This document shows, piece by piece, positions 15,454 to 25,700 of a stretch of 64,000 nt of DNA (positions within the stretch are counted from its first letter, which is position 1; each line of letters opens with the position of its first letter). The position numbers and the translations under genes were made by a program. The notes beneath the pieces are model-generated. The model saw nothing but the letters and a program-made list of their open reading frames with translations. It was not told the origin of the DNA and ran no database searches. The stretch is from contig CAZARI010000009.1 of assembly GCA_964487545.1 (NCBI GenBank), forward strand, positions 1 to 64,000, in the 5' to 3' direction. The stretch comes from SKUL01 sp964487545. Its GTDB lineage: Bacteria > Bacteroidota > Bacteroidia > Flavobacteriales_D > SKUL01.

Positions 15454-17802
15454 ATGAAAAACATTCCGGCTCTGCTCCCCAAACTTGGATTCCCTTGCGC
15501 TGTTTTTAGCCGGAAACTTTGGGCATTTGGACTCTTAATTTCTGCTTTCATCACCACCACACAGGGTCAAGAAGATTTTCGATTTCAGTTTGTCGACGGT
15601 CAAACCCACCAAAACCTTGACAGTGTTTTTATCGAAACCAAAGTCACCGGTGGTAAATACCAAAGCGACCGTTTTGGCCGGTTGATTCTGCACGGAAATA
15701 TCGCTGCTGGAGATACGATATTGGTTACGCGTCTGGATTACATTCCGCGAAAAATCATTCTCGATTCCTCGGGCAACCAATACATCCGGCTCACACGTAA
15801 AGCCATCGAACTTCGCGATGTTGAAATCGTTGCCTACACGCAGGAAACCCGACGCTTTGAATCTCCAAAGACAATCAGCACCATCGAATCGGGCGATTTT
15901 GAACGCCATTCAGCGGCTTCCATTCAATCTACCCTCAATACCATTCCAGGCGTTTTGATGGAATCGCGCGGCGACGGCGGTTCGCGGCGTTTGTCCATTC
16001 GAGGCAGCCTGATGCGATCGCCGTTCGGGGTCAGAAACCTGCAGATTTACTGGAACGAAATCCCACTTACCTTGGCTGACGGTTCGAGTGCGTTAGAGCT
16101 GATCGACCCCGAAGAAATTGGACATGTGGATGTGTTGAAAGGGCCACAGGGAAGTATTTACGGCGAAGGTCATGGCGGTGCCATATTGTTTCGCAGTAAA
16201 ACCGCACCTTACGGAAAAATGAATGCCTCGGCCAACCTACAACTGGGATCGTACGGCATGCAGAAACAAACTATTTCGCTGCTCACTGCTTCAAAAAAAA
16301 CAGCCATTTCGCTGCATTATTTTAGATTTCGCCACGACGGCTACCGAGAGCAGGAACAAGTTCGGAAAGACCAGCTCAATTTGGTGGCGCGATTCCGGCC
16401 CGAAAGTCACCGCGAAACCAAGCTTATGCTGATGTATTACGACGGCTCGTGGGGTTTGCCGGGCGAAATCGACTCGCTCACCATGGCTACCAATCCGCGT
16501 TCGGCCGTGCCATACGCTGTTGAAAACAACACCCGCGTGGACCGGAAATGGCTGCGTTTGGGTTTATCGCATAAAATCCACATCACTGATCATTTCTATA
16601 ATTTTTCGACCGTATTTTTGCACACCTCCACCAAACTCAATCCGTTTGGAACGTCGCAATTTTACAACGGACTAAAAGACGAAGGCGCTACAGCCTATGG
16701 AGCGCGTACCTTGTTTGGCTTTGAAGCCGACCATGACGATGCTGGTGTGAATATCATCCTCGGTGGAGAGTTTCAACGCGATCTCAACGCATTGGCAGAG
16801 TTTGACCTCGTTGATGGTGATGCCGGTGATCTTCGATACAGCGACGAAACATTGAGCCGTTATATTAACCTGTTTTTAAACACTAAAATTCACTTCCGCA
16901 GAAAGCTGCAAATCGACGCGTCGCTCGGATTGATGGCCAATTATTTTGATCGCGAAAATATGCTAGAGGATCCCGCTATGGGCAATCCTTCGTTGCGCCG
17001 CCATTTTGAGCCGCAATGGCTGCCACAGATTTCAATGCGGTATTCGCTGACCAATAAGTATTTGGTTTATGCGCTGGCCAGCCGCGGCTTCTCTACGCCA
17101 ACGCTGTGGGAAATTCAGATGAGTCCGCAAGTGCAGCCCGAACAAAGCAGACATTTTGAATTGGGCGTTCGCGGAAGTTTATTGCTCGATAAATTTTACA
17201 TCACGCTCAACGGCTATGTCACCCGAATCGAAAATGCCATTACCGAAAATCCCGATTCACTTGGATTTAGCCGATTTAGCAACCTCGGATCACTTGAACT
17301 GCGTGGCTTGGAATCTGAAATAAAGTTCCGACATCAGAATGAGCCACACCGCATGTTGTCGGCCATCAATGTCGGCTTTAACCTCGGTATTCAACATTAT
17401 ACTTTCAACGAGTTTGTATCCCTAAATGAAGATTTCAGCGGAAATGAAATTCCCGGAGTGCCGAAAGTGACCTATAGCCTGTTGGGAGATATTCTACTGA
17501 GAAACCGATTCAGCATCCGCACGAGCTACCGGTTTTTTGATCCCGTTTCGCTGAACTATGCCAACACCGCTTGGTCGCAATCCTATGGGCTGCTCGACTT
17601 GCGCCTGGGATACCAACTACCAATCGGGCAACGCTACCTGATCGATCTCTATGTGGGAAGCGAAAATCTGATGGATGAACAGTATTCGTCGTTTTACCGT
17701 CTGAACGGGCTCAACGGGCGCTATTTTAACCCCCAAGCCGGACGGACTTTTTACGTTGGAATGAAATTCACCTTTGAAAAAGGCATGGCCAACATTGAGT
17801 AA
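15454..17802 (+). CDS. TonB-dependent outer-membrane receptor
   Basis: 782 residues. Signal segment ending TTTQGQ, then a carboxypeptidase-regulatory-like beta domain (about 25-105), a plug domain (about 130-240) with IESGDFERHSAASIQSTLN, RLSIRGS and GPQGSIYGEGHGG, and a beta-barrel ending in a phenylalanine-containing strand (YVGMKFTF). Such receptors import siderophores, metals or other large ligands using TonB energy. Barrel type resembles FecA/iron-type receptors rather than SusC (too short, no SusD beside it). Ligand unknown. Tight linkage to msrB upstream and to a sorbosone-dehydrogenase-like gene 38 bases downstream. Confidence 0.92.
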   Translation: MKNIPALLPKLGFPCAVFSRKLWAFGLLISAFITTTQGQEDFRFQFVDGQTHQNLDSVFIETKVTGGKYQSDRFGRLILHGNIAAGDTILVTRLDYIPRKIILDSSGNQYIRLTRKAIELRDVEIVAYTQETRRFESPKTISTIESGDFERHSAASIQSTLNTIPGVLMESRGDGGSRRLSIRGSLMRSPFGVRNLQIYWNEIPLTLADGSSALELIDPEEIGHVDVLKGPQGSIYGEGHGGAILFRSKTAPYGKMNASANLQLGSYGMQKQTISLLTASKKTAISLHYFRFRHDGYREQEQVRKDQLNLVARFRPESHRETKLMLMYYDGSWGLPGEIDSLTMATNPRSAVPYAVENNTRVDRKWLRLGLSHKIHITDHFYNFSTVFLHTSTKLNPFGTSQFYNGLKDEGATAYGARTLFGFEADHDDAGVNIILGGEFQRDLNALAEFDLVDGDAGDLRYSDETLSRYINLFLNTKIHFRRKLQIDASLGLMANYFDRENMLEDPAMGNPSLRRHFEPQWLPQISMRYSLTNKYLVYALASRGFSTPTLWEIQMSPQVQPEQSRHFELGVRGSLLLDKFYITLNGYVTRIENAITENPDSLGFSRFSNLGSLELRGLESEIKFRHQNEPHRMLSAINVGFNLGIQHYTFNEFVSLNEDFSGNEIPGVPKVTYSLLGDILLRNRFSIRTSYRFFDPVSLNYANTAWSQSYGLLDLRLGYQLPIGQRYLIDLYVGSENLMDEQYSSFYRLNGLNGRYFNPQAGRTFYVGMKFTFEKGMANIE

Positions 17803-17840
17803 AGTCTTCATTTTTACCGCACTATTTATATCTTCAACAG

Positions 17841-18962
17841 ATGAAAACGTCTACACTTCTCGCTTTTCCGTTGATTTTTCTGGTATTTGCTTCGGGGCTA
17901 TGTTATCCACCGGCCATTCCGATAAAATCTGACATCAATAAACTCGAGCTTCCGGAGGGATTTCGTATCGCTATTTATGCCGAGAACGTGGATAATGCCC
18001 GTTCTTTGGCCAAAGCACACGATGGGCTGATTTTCGTCTCGACCCGCAAAAGCGGTAAACTGCACGCGCTGATTGATGAAGACAACGACTTTATTGTCGA
18101 CCGGCACATCGAGATTGCAAAAGACCTCGATACACCCAACGGCATCACGTTTCACAACGGCGATTTATATGTGGCTTTACTCAACAAAATTGTGGTTTAT
18201 CGCGATATAGAAAACCGGCTCAATGACGACCACCTGAATTTTGAAATCATTTACGATAACCTACCTACTGAACGGCACCACGGTTGGAAATACATGAATA
18301 TGGGCCCCGACGAAAAGCTCTACTTTGGTGTGGGTGCGCCCTGCAATCAGTGCCTGAGTGAAGAGGAGATTTTCTCTACCATTTGCCGCGTAAATACCGA
18401 TGGATCAGGCTTTGAAATTTTTGCCCACGGCGTGCGAAACACCATTGGTTTTGATTGGCATCCTGAAACAAAAGAAATGTGGTTTACCGATAATGGTCGC
18501 GACCGCATGGGTGATAACAAGCCTGGCGATGAGCTGAACCGAGCGCCAAAAAAAGGCATGCACTTCGGTTATCCGTTTTGCCATCAGGGCGATATTGTTG
18601 ACCCCGAATTTAAAGATCACCATTGCGACGACTACACGCCACCCGAACAAGTGATGGGACCACACGTGGCCACATTAGGAATGCGGTTTTATACCGGAGT
18701 GCAATTTCCCGATTCTTTGCAAGGAGACATTTTTATTGCTGAACATGGATCATGGAATCGCACCACTCCGATCGGGTATCGGATTACGAGGGTAAAAATG
18801 GACGGAGGAAAAGCGATTGCTTGGGAGCCGTTTATCACGGGATGGCTACAAGGAGCTGCTGCATGGGGACGACCGGTAGACTTGTTGATGCTCGACGACG
18901 GATCGATGCTCATTTCTGACGATCACGCCAACATGGTTTACCGGCTCTGGTACGAAGGGTAA
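17841..18962 (+). CDS. Exported sorbosone/PQQ-sugar dehydrogenase-like beta-propeller
   Basis: 373 residues with a signal peptide (to about residue 22) followed by a propeller typical of the GSDH/L-sorbosone dehydrogenase superfamily: LPEGFRIAIYAENV opening, GPDEKLYFGVGAPC, FAHGVRNTIGFDWHPET, and late LLMLDDGSMLISDDHANMVYR. Members oxidise sugars or aldoses in the periplasm with PQQ, though many relatives lack proven activity. Four Cys lie in the middle (GAPCNQC, ICRV, CHQG, HHC), but no CxxCH haem site. The 3' end overlaps the convergent aat gene by 25 bases. Cofactor and substrate are not determined. Confidence 0.8.
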   Translation: MKTSTLLAFPLIFLVFASGLCYPPAIPIKSDINKLELPEGFRIAIYAENVDNARSLAKAHDGLIFVSTRKSGKLHALIDEDNDFIVDRHIEIAKDLDTPNGITFHNGDLYVALLNKIVVYRDIENRLNDDHLNFEIIYDNLPTERHHGWKYMNMGPDEKLYFGVGAPCNQCLSEEEIFSTICRVNTDGSGFEIFAHGVRNTIGFDWHPETKEMWFTDNGRDRMGDNKPGDELNRAPKKGMHFGYPFCHQGDIVDPEFKDHHCDDYTPPEQVMGPHVATLGMRFYTGVQFPDSLQGDIFIAEHGSWNRTTPIGYRITRVKMDGGKAIAWEPFITGWLQGAAAWGRPVDLLMLDDGSMLISDDHANMVYRLWYEG

Positions 18963-19639
18963 TGCCACTTTCCTTCTACTCCTTTTTCATCTACATTGGC
19001 CTTAAGCAGATCGATAAATGACGACCTGCTGATTTCTTCCGCGCCGAGGCTTTGAAGATATGGCGAACTAACCTGACAATCGACAAAGCGGTAGCCTGAT
19101 TGCTGCAACCAGCGAACAAGCGTTATGAAGCCCACTTTTGAGGCGTTGCTTTGCCGCGAAAACATCGATTCGCCAAAAAAGCACGTCCCCATGGCCAATC
19201 CGTATAAACCGCCGACAAGATTTCCAGAACGATCGAACACTTCTACGGAATGTGCCACGCCCCGTTCATGTAATTCGGTGTACACCTGTTTCATCTCCTT
19301 TGTAATCCATGTTCCTGCTTGGTCGCTTCGCGGTGTTTCGGCACAGGCGGTAATGACATCGCTGAAGCAAGTGTCAAAATTGACCACAAACTTTTGTTGA
19401 TTGAGCACATTTCGCGTGCTTTTGCTCACTTTCAATTGATCAGGAAATAGCACCATCCGCGGATTGGGCGACCACCACATGACGGGTTCACCTTCGTTAA
19501 ACCACGGAAAAATGCCCTCTCGATAGGCAGTCATAATCCAGTCTGGATTAAGCTTTCCGCCCACGGTAAGCAAACCGAATCCATCTGCCAGATATACCGG
19601 TGGAAACTGAGGGCGTTTGGTGTTTTTGTTTCGGGTCAT
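18938..19639 (-). CDS. aat: Leucyl/phenylalanyl-tRNA-protein transferase
   Basis: 233 residues from ATG 19639; a longer frame to 19744 would overlap the divergent Nudix gene and is rejected. It attaches Leu or Phe from aminoacyl-tRNA to N-terminal Arg or Lys of proteins, marking them for ClpAP in the N-degron pathway. Family hallmarks are FPPVYLADGFGLLTVGG, YREGIFPWFNEGEPVMWWSPNPRMVLFP and GLYGLAMGTCFFGESMFSR. Its stop lies inside the 3' end of the convergent sorbosone-dehydrogenase-like gene. The divergent start is 28 bases from the Nudix start. Confidence 0.96.
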   Translation of the reverse strand: MTRNKNTKRPQFPPVYLADGFGLLTVGGKLNPDWIMTAYREGIFPWFNEGEPVMWWSPNPRMVLFPDQLKVSKSTRNVLNQQKFVVNFDTCFSDVITACAETPRSDQAGTWITKEMKQVYTELHERGVAHSVEVFDRSGNLVGGLYGLAMGTCFFGESMFSRQSNASKVGFITLVRWLQQSGYRFVDCQVSSPYLQSLGAEEISRSSFIDLLKANVDEKGVEGKWHYPSYQSR

Positions 19640-19655
19640 ACCTACAAAAATAAGG

Positions 19656-19663
19656 TAACTTTG
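19656..19663 (+). promoter_or_regulatory. -7 promoter box of the Nudix gene
   Basis: TAACTTTG, a perfect TAnnTTTG, only 4 bases before ATG 19668. Transcription would start at or just after the A of the ATG, giving a leaderless message unless the true start is the inner ATG pair at 19743-19748. Confidence 0.45.
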
Positions 19664-19667
19664 AATT

Positions 19668-20321
19668 ATGATCGAAGAGTTTGTCGTTAAATTACATGCT
19701 GCACTTGCAGGAGAACTGCCGGGTTTTGAAGCACACAGGCACATGATGTCTTATCAACGCCCCAACGCCAAGGAAGCTGAAAAAACCGTTAAAAACGTGC
19801 GATACGCCAGTGTATTGATCTCGTTGTACGAACATCGCGGGGAAATTTACACCAGTTTGATGTTGCGACCCAAATACCGGGGAGTGCACAGTGCACAGGT
19901 CAGTTTTCCTGGCGGAGCACGCGAAAATGAGGAAACACCCGAAGAAACGGCTTTGCGCGAATCACACGAAGAGCTGGGAATTGTGCCCGAAAAAGTGAAG
20001 GTTATCGGGCGGCTGAGTCAGGTATTTATTCCTCCGAGCAGGTATCTCGTCACTCCGGTGGTAGGGTATCTCACTGAGCGTCCCAATTTTGATCTCGATC
20101 CTTTTGAAGTTGAGGAGTTAATTGAAGTACCGCTACTCCACTTGTTTGACGACAAGGTGGTGACGCAGCATAAAATTGATATTCCAACCAAACGCATTCG
20201 TGTACTGATGCCCTGTTATCTGATTAATCAGCACATCATTTGGGGCGCCACCGCCATGATGGTCAGTGAGTTTAAACAAATTCACCAACAAATTAACCGT
20301 ATTAATCTCCGGCACGCATAA
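19668..20321 (+). CDS. CoA-pyrophosphatase-type Nudix hydrolase
   Basis: 217 residues. The Nudix box runs from residue 82: GGARENEETPEETALRES, then HEELGI, matching GX5EX7REUXEEXGU. It is preceded by the HSAQVSFPGG segment typical of NudL/CoA-pyrophosphatase relatives (SGQvsFPGG). These enzymes cleave CoA and derivatives to 3',5'-ADP and phosphopantetheine. The start is ATG 19668, but a promoter box lies just 4 bases upstream, so either the mRNA is leaderless or translation starts inside. Its 3' end overlaps the convergent caspase gene by 20 bases. Confidence 0.88.
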   Translation: MIEEFVVKLHAALAGELPGFEAHRHMMSYQRPNAKEAEKTVKNVRYASVLISLYEHRGEIYTSLMLRPKYRGVHSAQVSFPGGARENEETPEETALRESHEELGIVPEKVKVIGRLSQVFIPPSRYLVTPVVGYLTERPNFDLDPFEVEELIEVPLLHLFDDKVVTQHKIDIPTKRIRVLMPCYLINQHIIWGATAMMVSEFKQIHQQINRINLRHA

Positions 20322-22683
20322 AGAAGAAGGTGCCGTTTTCATGCCCCATTCCGCTAATCACTCCCAGTCGTGGAGCTTTTACAGGAGAAACCGAGTCGTC
20401 TCTCATTTCGAGCACTACCTTTTCAATCGGCATACAGGCATCCGGTTGATGCAACAGTAACTCCGCAAATTTCTGCGATAAGGGCGACTGTCCTGTGGCC
20501 TGCTGATAACCCGACGCTGACAGCACCTGCGACGACCGCAGTTTCGTTGCTTCCCAATTATTGCAACTCATAATGCTCAGATCGCTGCGGGTAATATCTG
20601 CAAATGAGGGCCCTGCATCACAGGCATCGGTGATCACTAGCGTGTGGGTGATGTATTTAGAATATGATTGCATTCCAGCCTTCAGGTTGTTGATGTTGAA
20701 ATAGGTAAATTCATCATCGCGGCGTCCGTCAACCGGAATCCAGTAAGCGATATCACTCAGATAGGTGCCATGCCCCGCATACCAAACCAACAAGCTGTTG
20801 ACACTATTTTGACGAACCAAATCGCGAAGCTCAATCGAAAAGAAGCGCTCCATCTCATTTTTGGTCATGTTTTTCTTGTGCACTACTTTATCAATCCGAT
20901 ATCCGGCAAGGGCGCTTTTCATGGTTGCTACATCTTTGGGCGGGCCGTCAATTTGGGCAAAAGAACTGTATGCCGAATTCTCTATAAATACCACCCACGT
21001 TTTTCCCATTGGGTTATCCGCAACAATTTCTGCATCGGTTCGGATAATGGATAACTGTTGCTCACTGACGTTGCCATACAAATCCTCAGCGATAACTGTA
21101 AGCCGGTCTTTATTGGTAACATCCACATAAGCCACAAATCGCGGATTGATTTCATCCACCGGGTAACTGGCATTTACGCCTTCAATCTGAACCCTGCGGA
21201 TTGCACTTTCGTCGGTAATTCTGCCTTCGATTTTAATTTGCTGTGCATCGCGCTGAATATATAATTCGTTGAGATCAGAAACGTAGGGCTCGGTGATGAG
21301 GATTTCCGGTTGGTTTGCTTCGGCAAAGAGAATATCATAGGCTACTGCTGCCGTATTGTTATACCAATCGGAGGTTGCAACCACCAGTTTGTTGACTCCT
21401 GATATCGGGACAACAATAGAGAATTCGGGATTATTATTGCTCCGGTTAAATTTGGCATTAAACTCATTGACGGTGATAAAACGAATTCTACTTTGATCTT
21501 TCACCATTCCATTTACTTCTAATGAATCGGTAGATTGTTTTACCCGGATTTGATTATGCTTATCCAGCTCAGGATGGTGCAGAACGATTACGGGCAGCTC
21601 ACTTTCGCTGTTCAATTCCAAAATTCTGTCGCGGGCATCGCGATAGGTTATATACTGTTCCGTTTGGGTATCGTGTGACAATCGCATGGCATCCTCAAAA
21701 GCTGCCAGAGCTTGATGGTGCTCAAAACTTTTTTCGAGCAACAAGCCTTTTAGATAATGAGCGCGGGCATTAGTTGGATGCGTGCGGATAATGTGATTAA
21801 GATCGTTCACCGCATTTTGATGTTGGCCAAACTTGCTGTAATAATTGCTCCGCGCAAAGCGCAAGGCTAAATTATCGCTGTCAATAGCAATGGCTTTTGA
21901 AACATCGTCAATGGCTTTCGAATACTCGTGATTGTAGAAATGCACGCGACTTCGCAATACATTCAACTCGTTGAAATCGGGAAAAATCTCCAACCCCGTA
22001 TTGCATTTCTCATGGGCTTCTTTCAACAGTTCAGCCTGCTGATAAGGAGAAGTTAACTTATCGTATCGTTTGAGCTGAACCGAAATCAACGCGGGATACG
22101 CATCGCGGTAGAGGCGATTATCATTGAGAATTTCCTTAAATCGCGCTTCGGCTTCTTCGTAAACTCCGAGACTGTCGTTGGCTACGCCCAGCCAATAAAT
22201 ATTATGCACCGTACGCTTTTGGTTGGCGGCATTGGTGGCACTTTGGTGCGCCCGAACAAAATTACCGGTTTCCAGATATACGCGACAGCGCAATTGCCAA
22301 AGCGATAAATCTTTTGAATTGACTTCAGCGAGCTTATCCAGCGCTTGTTCACTTTTTTGGAATTGCTGGGTTTCGAAATAGCGCATGGCGGCATTCAGAT
22401 AATAGTCTCCCTTTTTTCTTCCTAATGCGGCGGCCTGCATCCAGTCATCTGCGGCTTTTTCTGGTTGCTTTAAAACCTCATAGGCCTTGGCGCGTTCAAC
22501 ATACGCACGCTCATATCCCGGGTCGGCTGCAATGGCTTTGGTAAACCGCGAAACGGCTTCACTGTAATTGTTATCCTTTGCATAATTAACCGCAATTTTA
22601 TAATACTCCCTTGCAGATTGACCGCTGATATCAGGGCTCGCACAAAAAAAGAGAACGATAAAGATGGCAACAACTGGTTTCAT
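20302..22683 (-). CDS. Exported TPR/Ig-like/caspase-domain protein, copy 1
   Basis: 793 residues. Signal peptide (to about 21), then a TPR array (about 24-360), two Ig-like beta repeats each with a D-x-S turn, an N-P-x-F segment and a closing D-x-Y-x-N (about 395-565), and a C14 caspase domain (about 570-793). The dyad is intact: LVWYAGHG (His638) and ITDACDAG (Cys688), 50 residues apart. The C-terminus ends GTFFFMRAGD, matching its paralogue at 25924-28269. The signal peptide predicts a periplasmic or surface protease, unusual for caspases. It is the last gene of a four-gene operon, 92 bases after the SpoIIE-type gene. Substrate unknown. Confidence 0.88.
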   Translation of the reverse strand: MKPVVAIFIVLFFCASPDISGQSAREYYKIAVNYAKDNNYSEAVSRFTKAIAADPGYERAYVERAKAYEVLKQPEKAADDWMQAAALGRKKGDYYLNAAMRYFETQQFQKSEQALDKLAEVNSKDLSLWQLRCRVYLETGNFVRAHQSATNAANQKRTVHNIYWLGVANDSLGVYEEAEARFKEILNDNRLYRDAYPALISVQLKRYDKLTSPYQQAELLKEAHEKCNTGLEIFPDFNELNVLRSRVHFYNHEYSKAIDDVSKAIAIDSDNLALRFARSNYYSKFGQHQNAVNDLNHIIRTHPTNARAHYLKGLLLEKSFEHHQALAAFEDAMRLSHDTQTEQYITYRDARDRILELNSESELPVIVLHHPELDKHNQIRVKQSTDSLEVNGMVKDQSRIRFITVNEFNAKFNRSNNNPEFSIVVPISGVNKLVVATSDWYNNTAAVAYDILFAEANQPEILITEPYVSDLNELYIQRDAQQIKIEGRITDESAIRRVQIEGVNASYPVDEINPRFVAYVDVTNKDRLTVIAEDLYGNVSEQQLSIIRTDAEIVADNPMGKTWVVFIENSAYSSFAQIDGPPKDVATMKSALAGYRIDKVVHKKNMTKNEMERFFSIELRDLVRQNSVNSLLVWYAGHGTYLSDIAYWIPVDGRRDDEFTYFNINNLKAGMQSYSKYITHTLVITDACDAGPSFADITRSDLSIMSCNNWEATKLRSSQVLSASGYQQATGQSPLSQKFAELLLHQPDACMPIEKVVLEMRDDSVSPVKAPRLGVISGMGHENGTFFFMRAGD

Positions 22684-22775
22684 TCGCTTGCCGAATTATT
22701 GGTTTCGTGGGTAAAAATACTAATTTCATCGACAATAAGCGCTTATTCATCTTATTTTTATGACTCTAATAGCGA

Positions 22776-25700
22776 TTAGAATCTAATTCCAATCACCAGA
22801 ATGTCATCAAGTTGGTCTACATCACCCATCCAGTCGTTAAGTGCAGATTCTAAGCGGCTTTGTTGTTCGTGCAGCGGCAATTCAGCAAGCGTTATCAGCA
22901 ATTTCTTAAACTGCCTCGACTTAAACTTTTTATAATCCGGACCGCCAAATTGATCGACAAAACCATCGGAGAAGACATAAACGCAGTCACCAGGACAGAT
23001 TTCAGTGCTGTATTTTTCAAATTGTTTCTCATTGTCTGGATCGTAACTTCCAACAGAAAAGCGATCGCCTTTGAACTCGGTCAATTCCCCATTTCGCACC
23101 AAGTATAACGGGTTGAATGCCCCTGCAAAATCAAGGGTTTTAGCGCGCTGATCATACACTCCCAAGGCCATGTCCATGCCGTCTTTTGGCATTTTATCAT
23201 TTTCCTTCTGTCTAAGAAATCGTTCAACACCAAAGCTCATTTCCTGGAGAATTACTTCGGGTTGGGTTTCTTTCAGTTCGATGGCAATTTTATCGAGCAG
23301 GCTGTACCCCACCACCGACATAAAAGCACCAGGAACGCCGTGGCCAGTACAATCGGCAGCAGCAAAAAGCACCTTGTCACCAATTTTGTTAAACCAATAA
23401 AAATCGCCGCTGACAATGTCCTTGGGTTGATACAAAATAAACGCTTCGATACCGTATGACGCCACCACGGAATGCGGAATTAAAATGGCCTCCTGAATGC
23501 GCCGCGCATAATTGATACTGTCGAGGATATCATTATTCTTTTTCTCTAGCTCTTCGCTTTTTTCCACTACCTCTTTAGTGCGTAGACGCACTTTTTCTTC
23601 GAGAATTAATTTCTCTCGTTTCAGCGTTCTTTCACGCAGCTTGATGAACAAAACAAGCGAAACGACCCCAAAAATAATGCTGATAACGTAAAACGTAGTG
23701 CTGCGATACCAGGGCGGATGAATCTCAAAGTCAACGGCAGCAGCCAGTTCGCGGGTTTCATTCCAACGGTTGCGAACCTCCACATGAAGGCGGTATACTC
23801 CTTCGGGCAATCCATTGTATAGTACGCTGCGGTTTTTGGTCCACGCCGTCCAGTTGTCATCGCGTCCTTCCAGTCGGGTGCGATACCAAACGTTTTGCGG
23901 GTCGGTTAAACTTACTGCGAGAAAAGAAAACTCAAGCTCATTCTGGTTGTGCTTCAGATCGTGAATTTCCGACAAACCCATGGGTTCATTTTCTACCATC
24001 ACCTTGTTGATCAGCAGTTCGCCAGGAGCAAACCCTTGTTTTTCGAGGGCAGGACGATTGCGAAAAACGCCATTGGCCGTACCGTACCAAATTTGGTTTC
24101 CTTCATTGAGCGATGCCCGCTTTCTGATTTCTACTCCCGAAAAACCCGCCGAGTATTCGAAGTGCTGAATATTCAAATCCTCGGGGTTGAGTTTTGAAAT
24201 TCCCACCGCTGAGCCAATCCAGATCATGCCCCATTCATCTTGGTCGATGGAGGAAATGGCATTGGATATCAATCCTTCATTTCTGGTCAGGTGAAGATTT
24301 TGCTGATTTGGATTGAGAATATGAATTCCCTCACCTTCCATCCCGATCCAGATTGCGCCGGTGTTGTCTTCCATAAATGCTGACGGGGTGCCTGTAGGAA
24401 CTAAGGTGGTTATCTCTTCGCCTTGAATCTGCAGCGCTCCACGTCCCACCAATCCAACCAGCACATCACCAGAAATGCCCGGAGCCACCGCCGACACGTG
24501 ATTCGACGGTAGGCCATCACGCTGGCTGAAGCGCTCCAGCGAATTTTGGTCAATTTCAAACTTCAACAGCCCATCAAGCGTACCGATCCAAAGGTTGTTA
24601 TCTGCATCCACACACAGATCGGTTATTTTATACTGTGTGATGTACTGATTGATGTAATAATGCGATTGAAATGCAGACCGGTCAGGAGAAAAGCTGAACA
24701 ATCCGCCAAACTCAGTACCAACCCACAGCGTTTCCGATTTGTCAACAGCGATGGCATTGATGTTTGGGTCGCTTAACCCGTGTGACTCGGCAAACCACTC
24801 CAATGATTGCCACGACGGGTCGGTTTTAATCAACCCCTTTTCTGTTCCAATCCACAAGCTGCCATCGGTAGTGCGTGTGAGTGCATTGAAACGACGGGCA
24901 CCGACTTGATCGGGCAAGGGAAAATGCTCAAATTGAAATGATTTAAAAACCAACAATCCATTGTCGTTTGTACCGATAAGGATGTTATTTTCGTGATCTG
25001 TTGCCAGACTCTGAATCTTATCATCGGGCAAGCCATTGCTGCTGCTCATGGTTCGGATGCTTCCATTGGGGTTGATTACCGAAATACCGCCGCCGTATGT
25101 TCCGGCCCAAATATTCCCTTCGTGATCTTCCTGAAGGCAAAACACAAAATTGTGGGCCAGACCGTCCACCACATCGAAGATCTCGATATCTGAATTTCCA
25201 GGTGAATAGCGATAGAGTCCGCCGTTGTGGGTACCAAACCACTGCATTCCGCGACGGTCTTCGAGCATGCATGTGAGTTGAAACATATTGGACATTCCCC
25301 CCGGTTGATAGGGTTCAAAGGTGTGGTCATCGATGAGTTTTCGCAAGCCCACATCGGTGACAAAAAACAAATTGCCCGAAAGGGTTTTGGACAGGTCGAA
25401 CACACGATCGCCGAGGCCTTGTGCACCCATAAACTGATTATATTCGAGATCGTCTGCATCATCGTAAGCATTAGAAATATGGATGGCACCAAAGCCGTTG
25501 GATGCAATCCACATCTCCCCTTTCTTCAATTCCAGAAAATCGTAAATATGGCCTTGGCCTTGCAACCCGCTGAGGTGAATCTGTTCGAATTTTCCATTGC
25601 GGAACCGTGAAATTCCTCCTTCGAAATGGCCAAACCAGATCGCACCCGACGAATCGCGGTAAGCGGTTCTCACCCCGTCGGGAGCCAGACCGTCGTCGGT

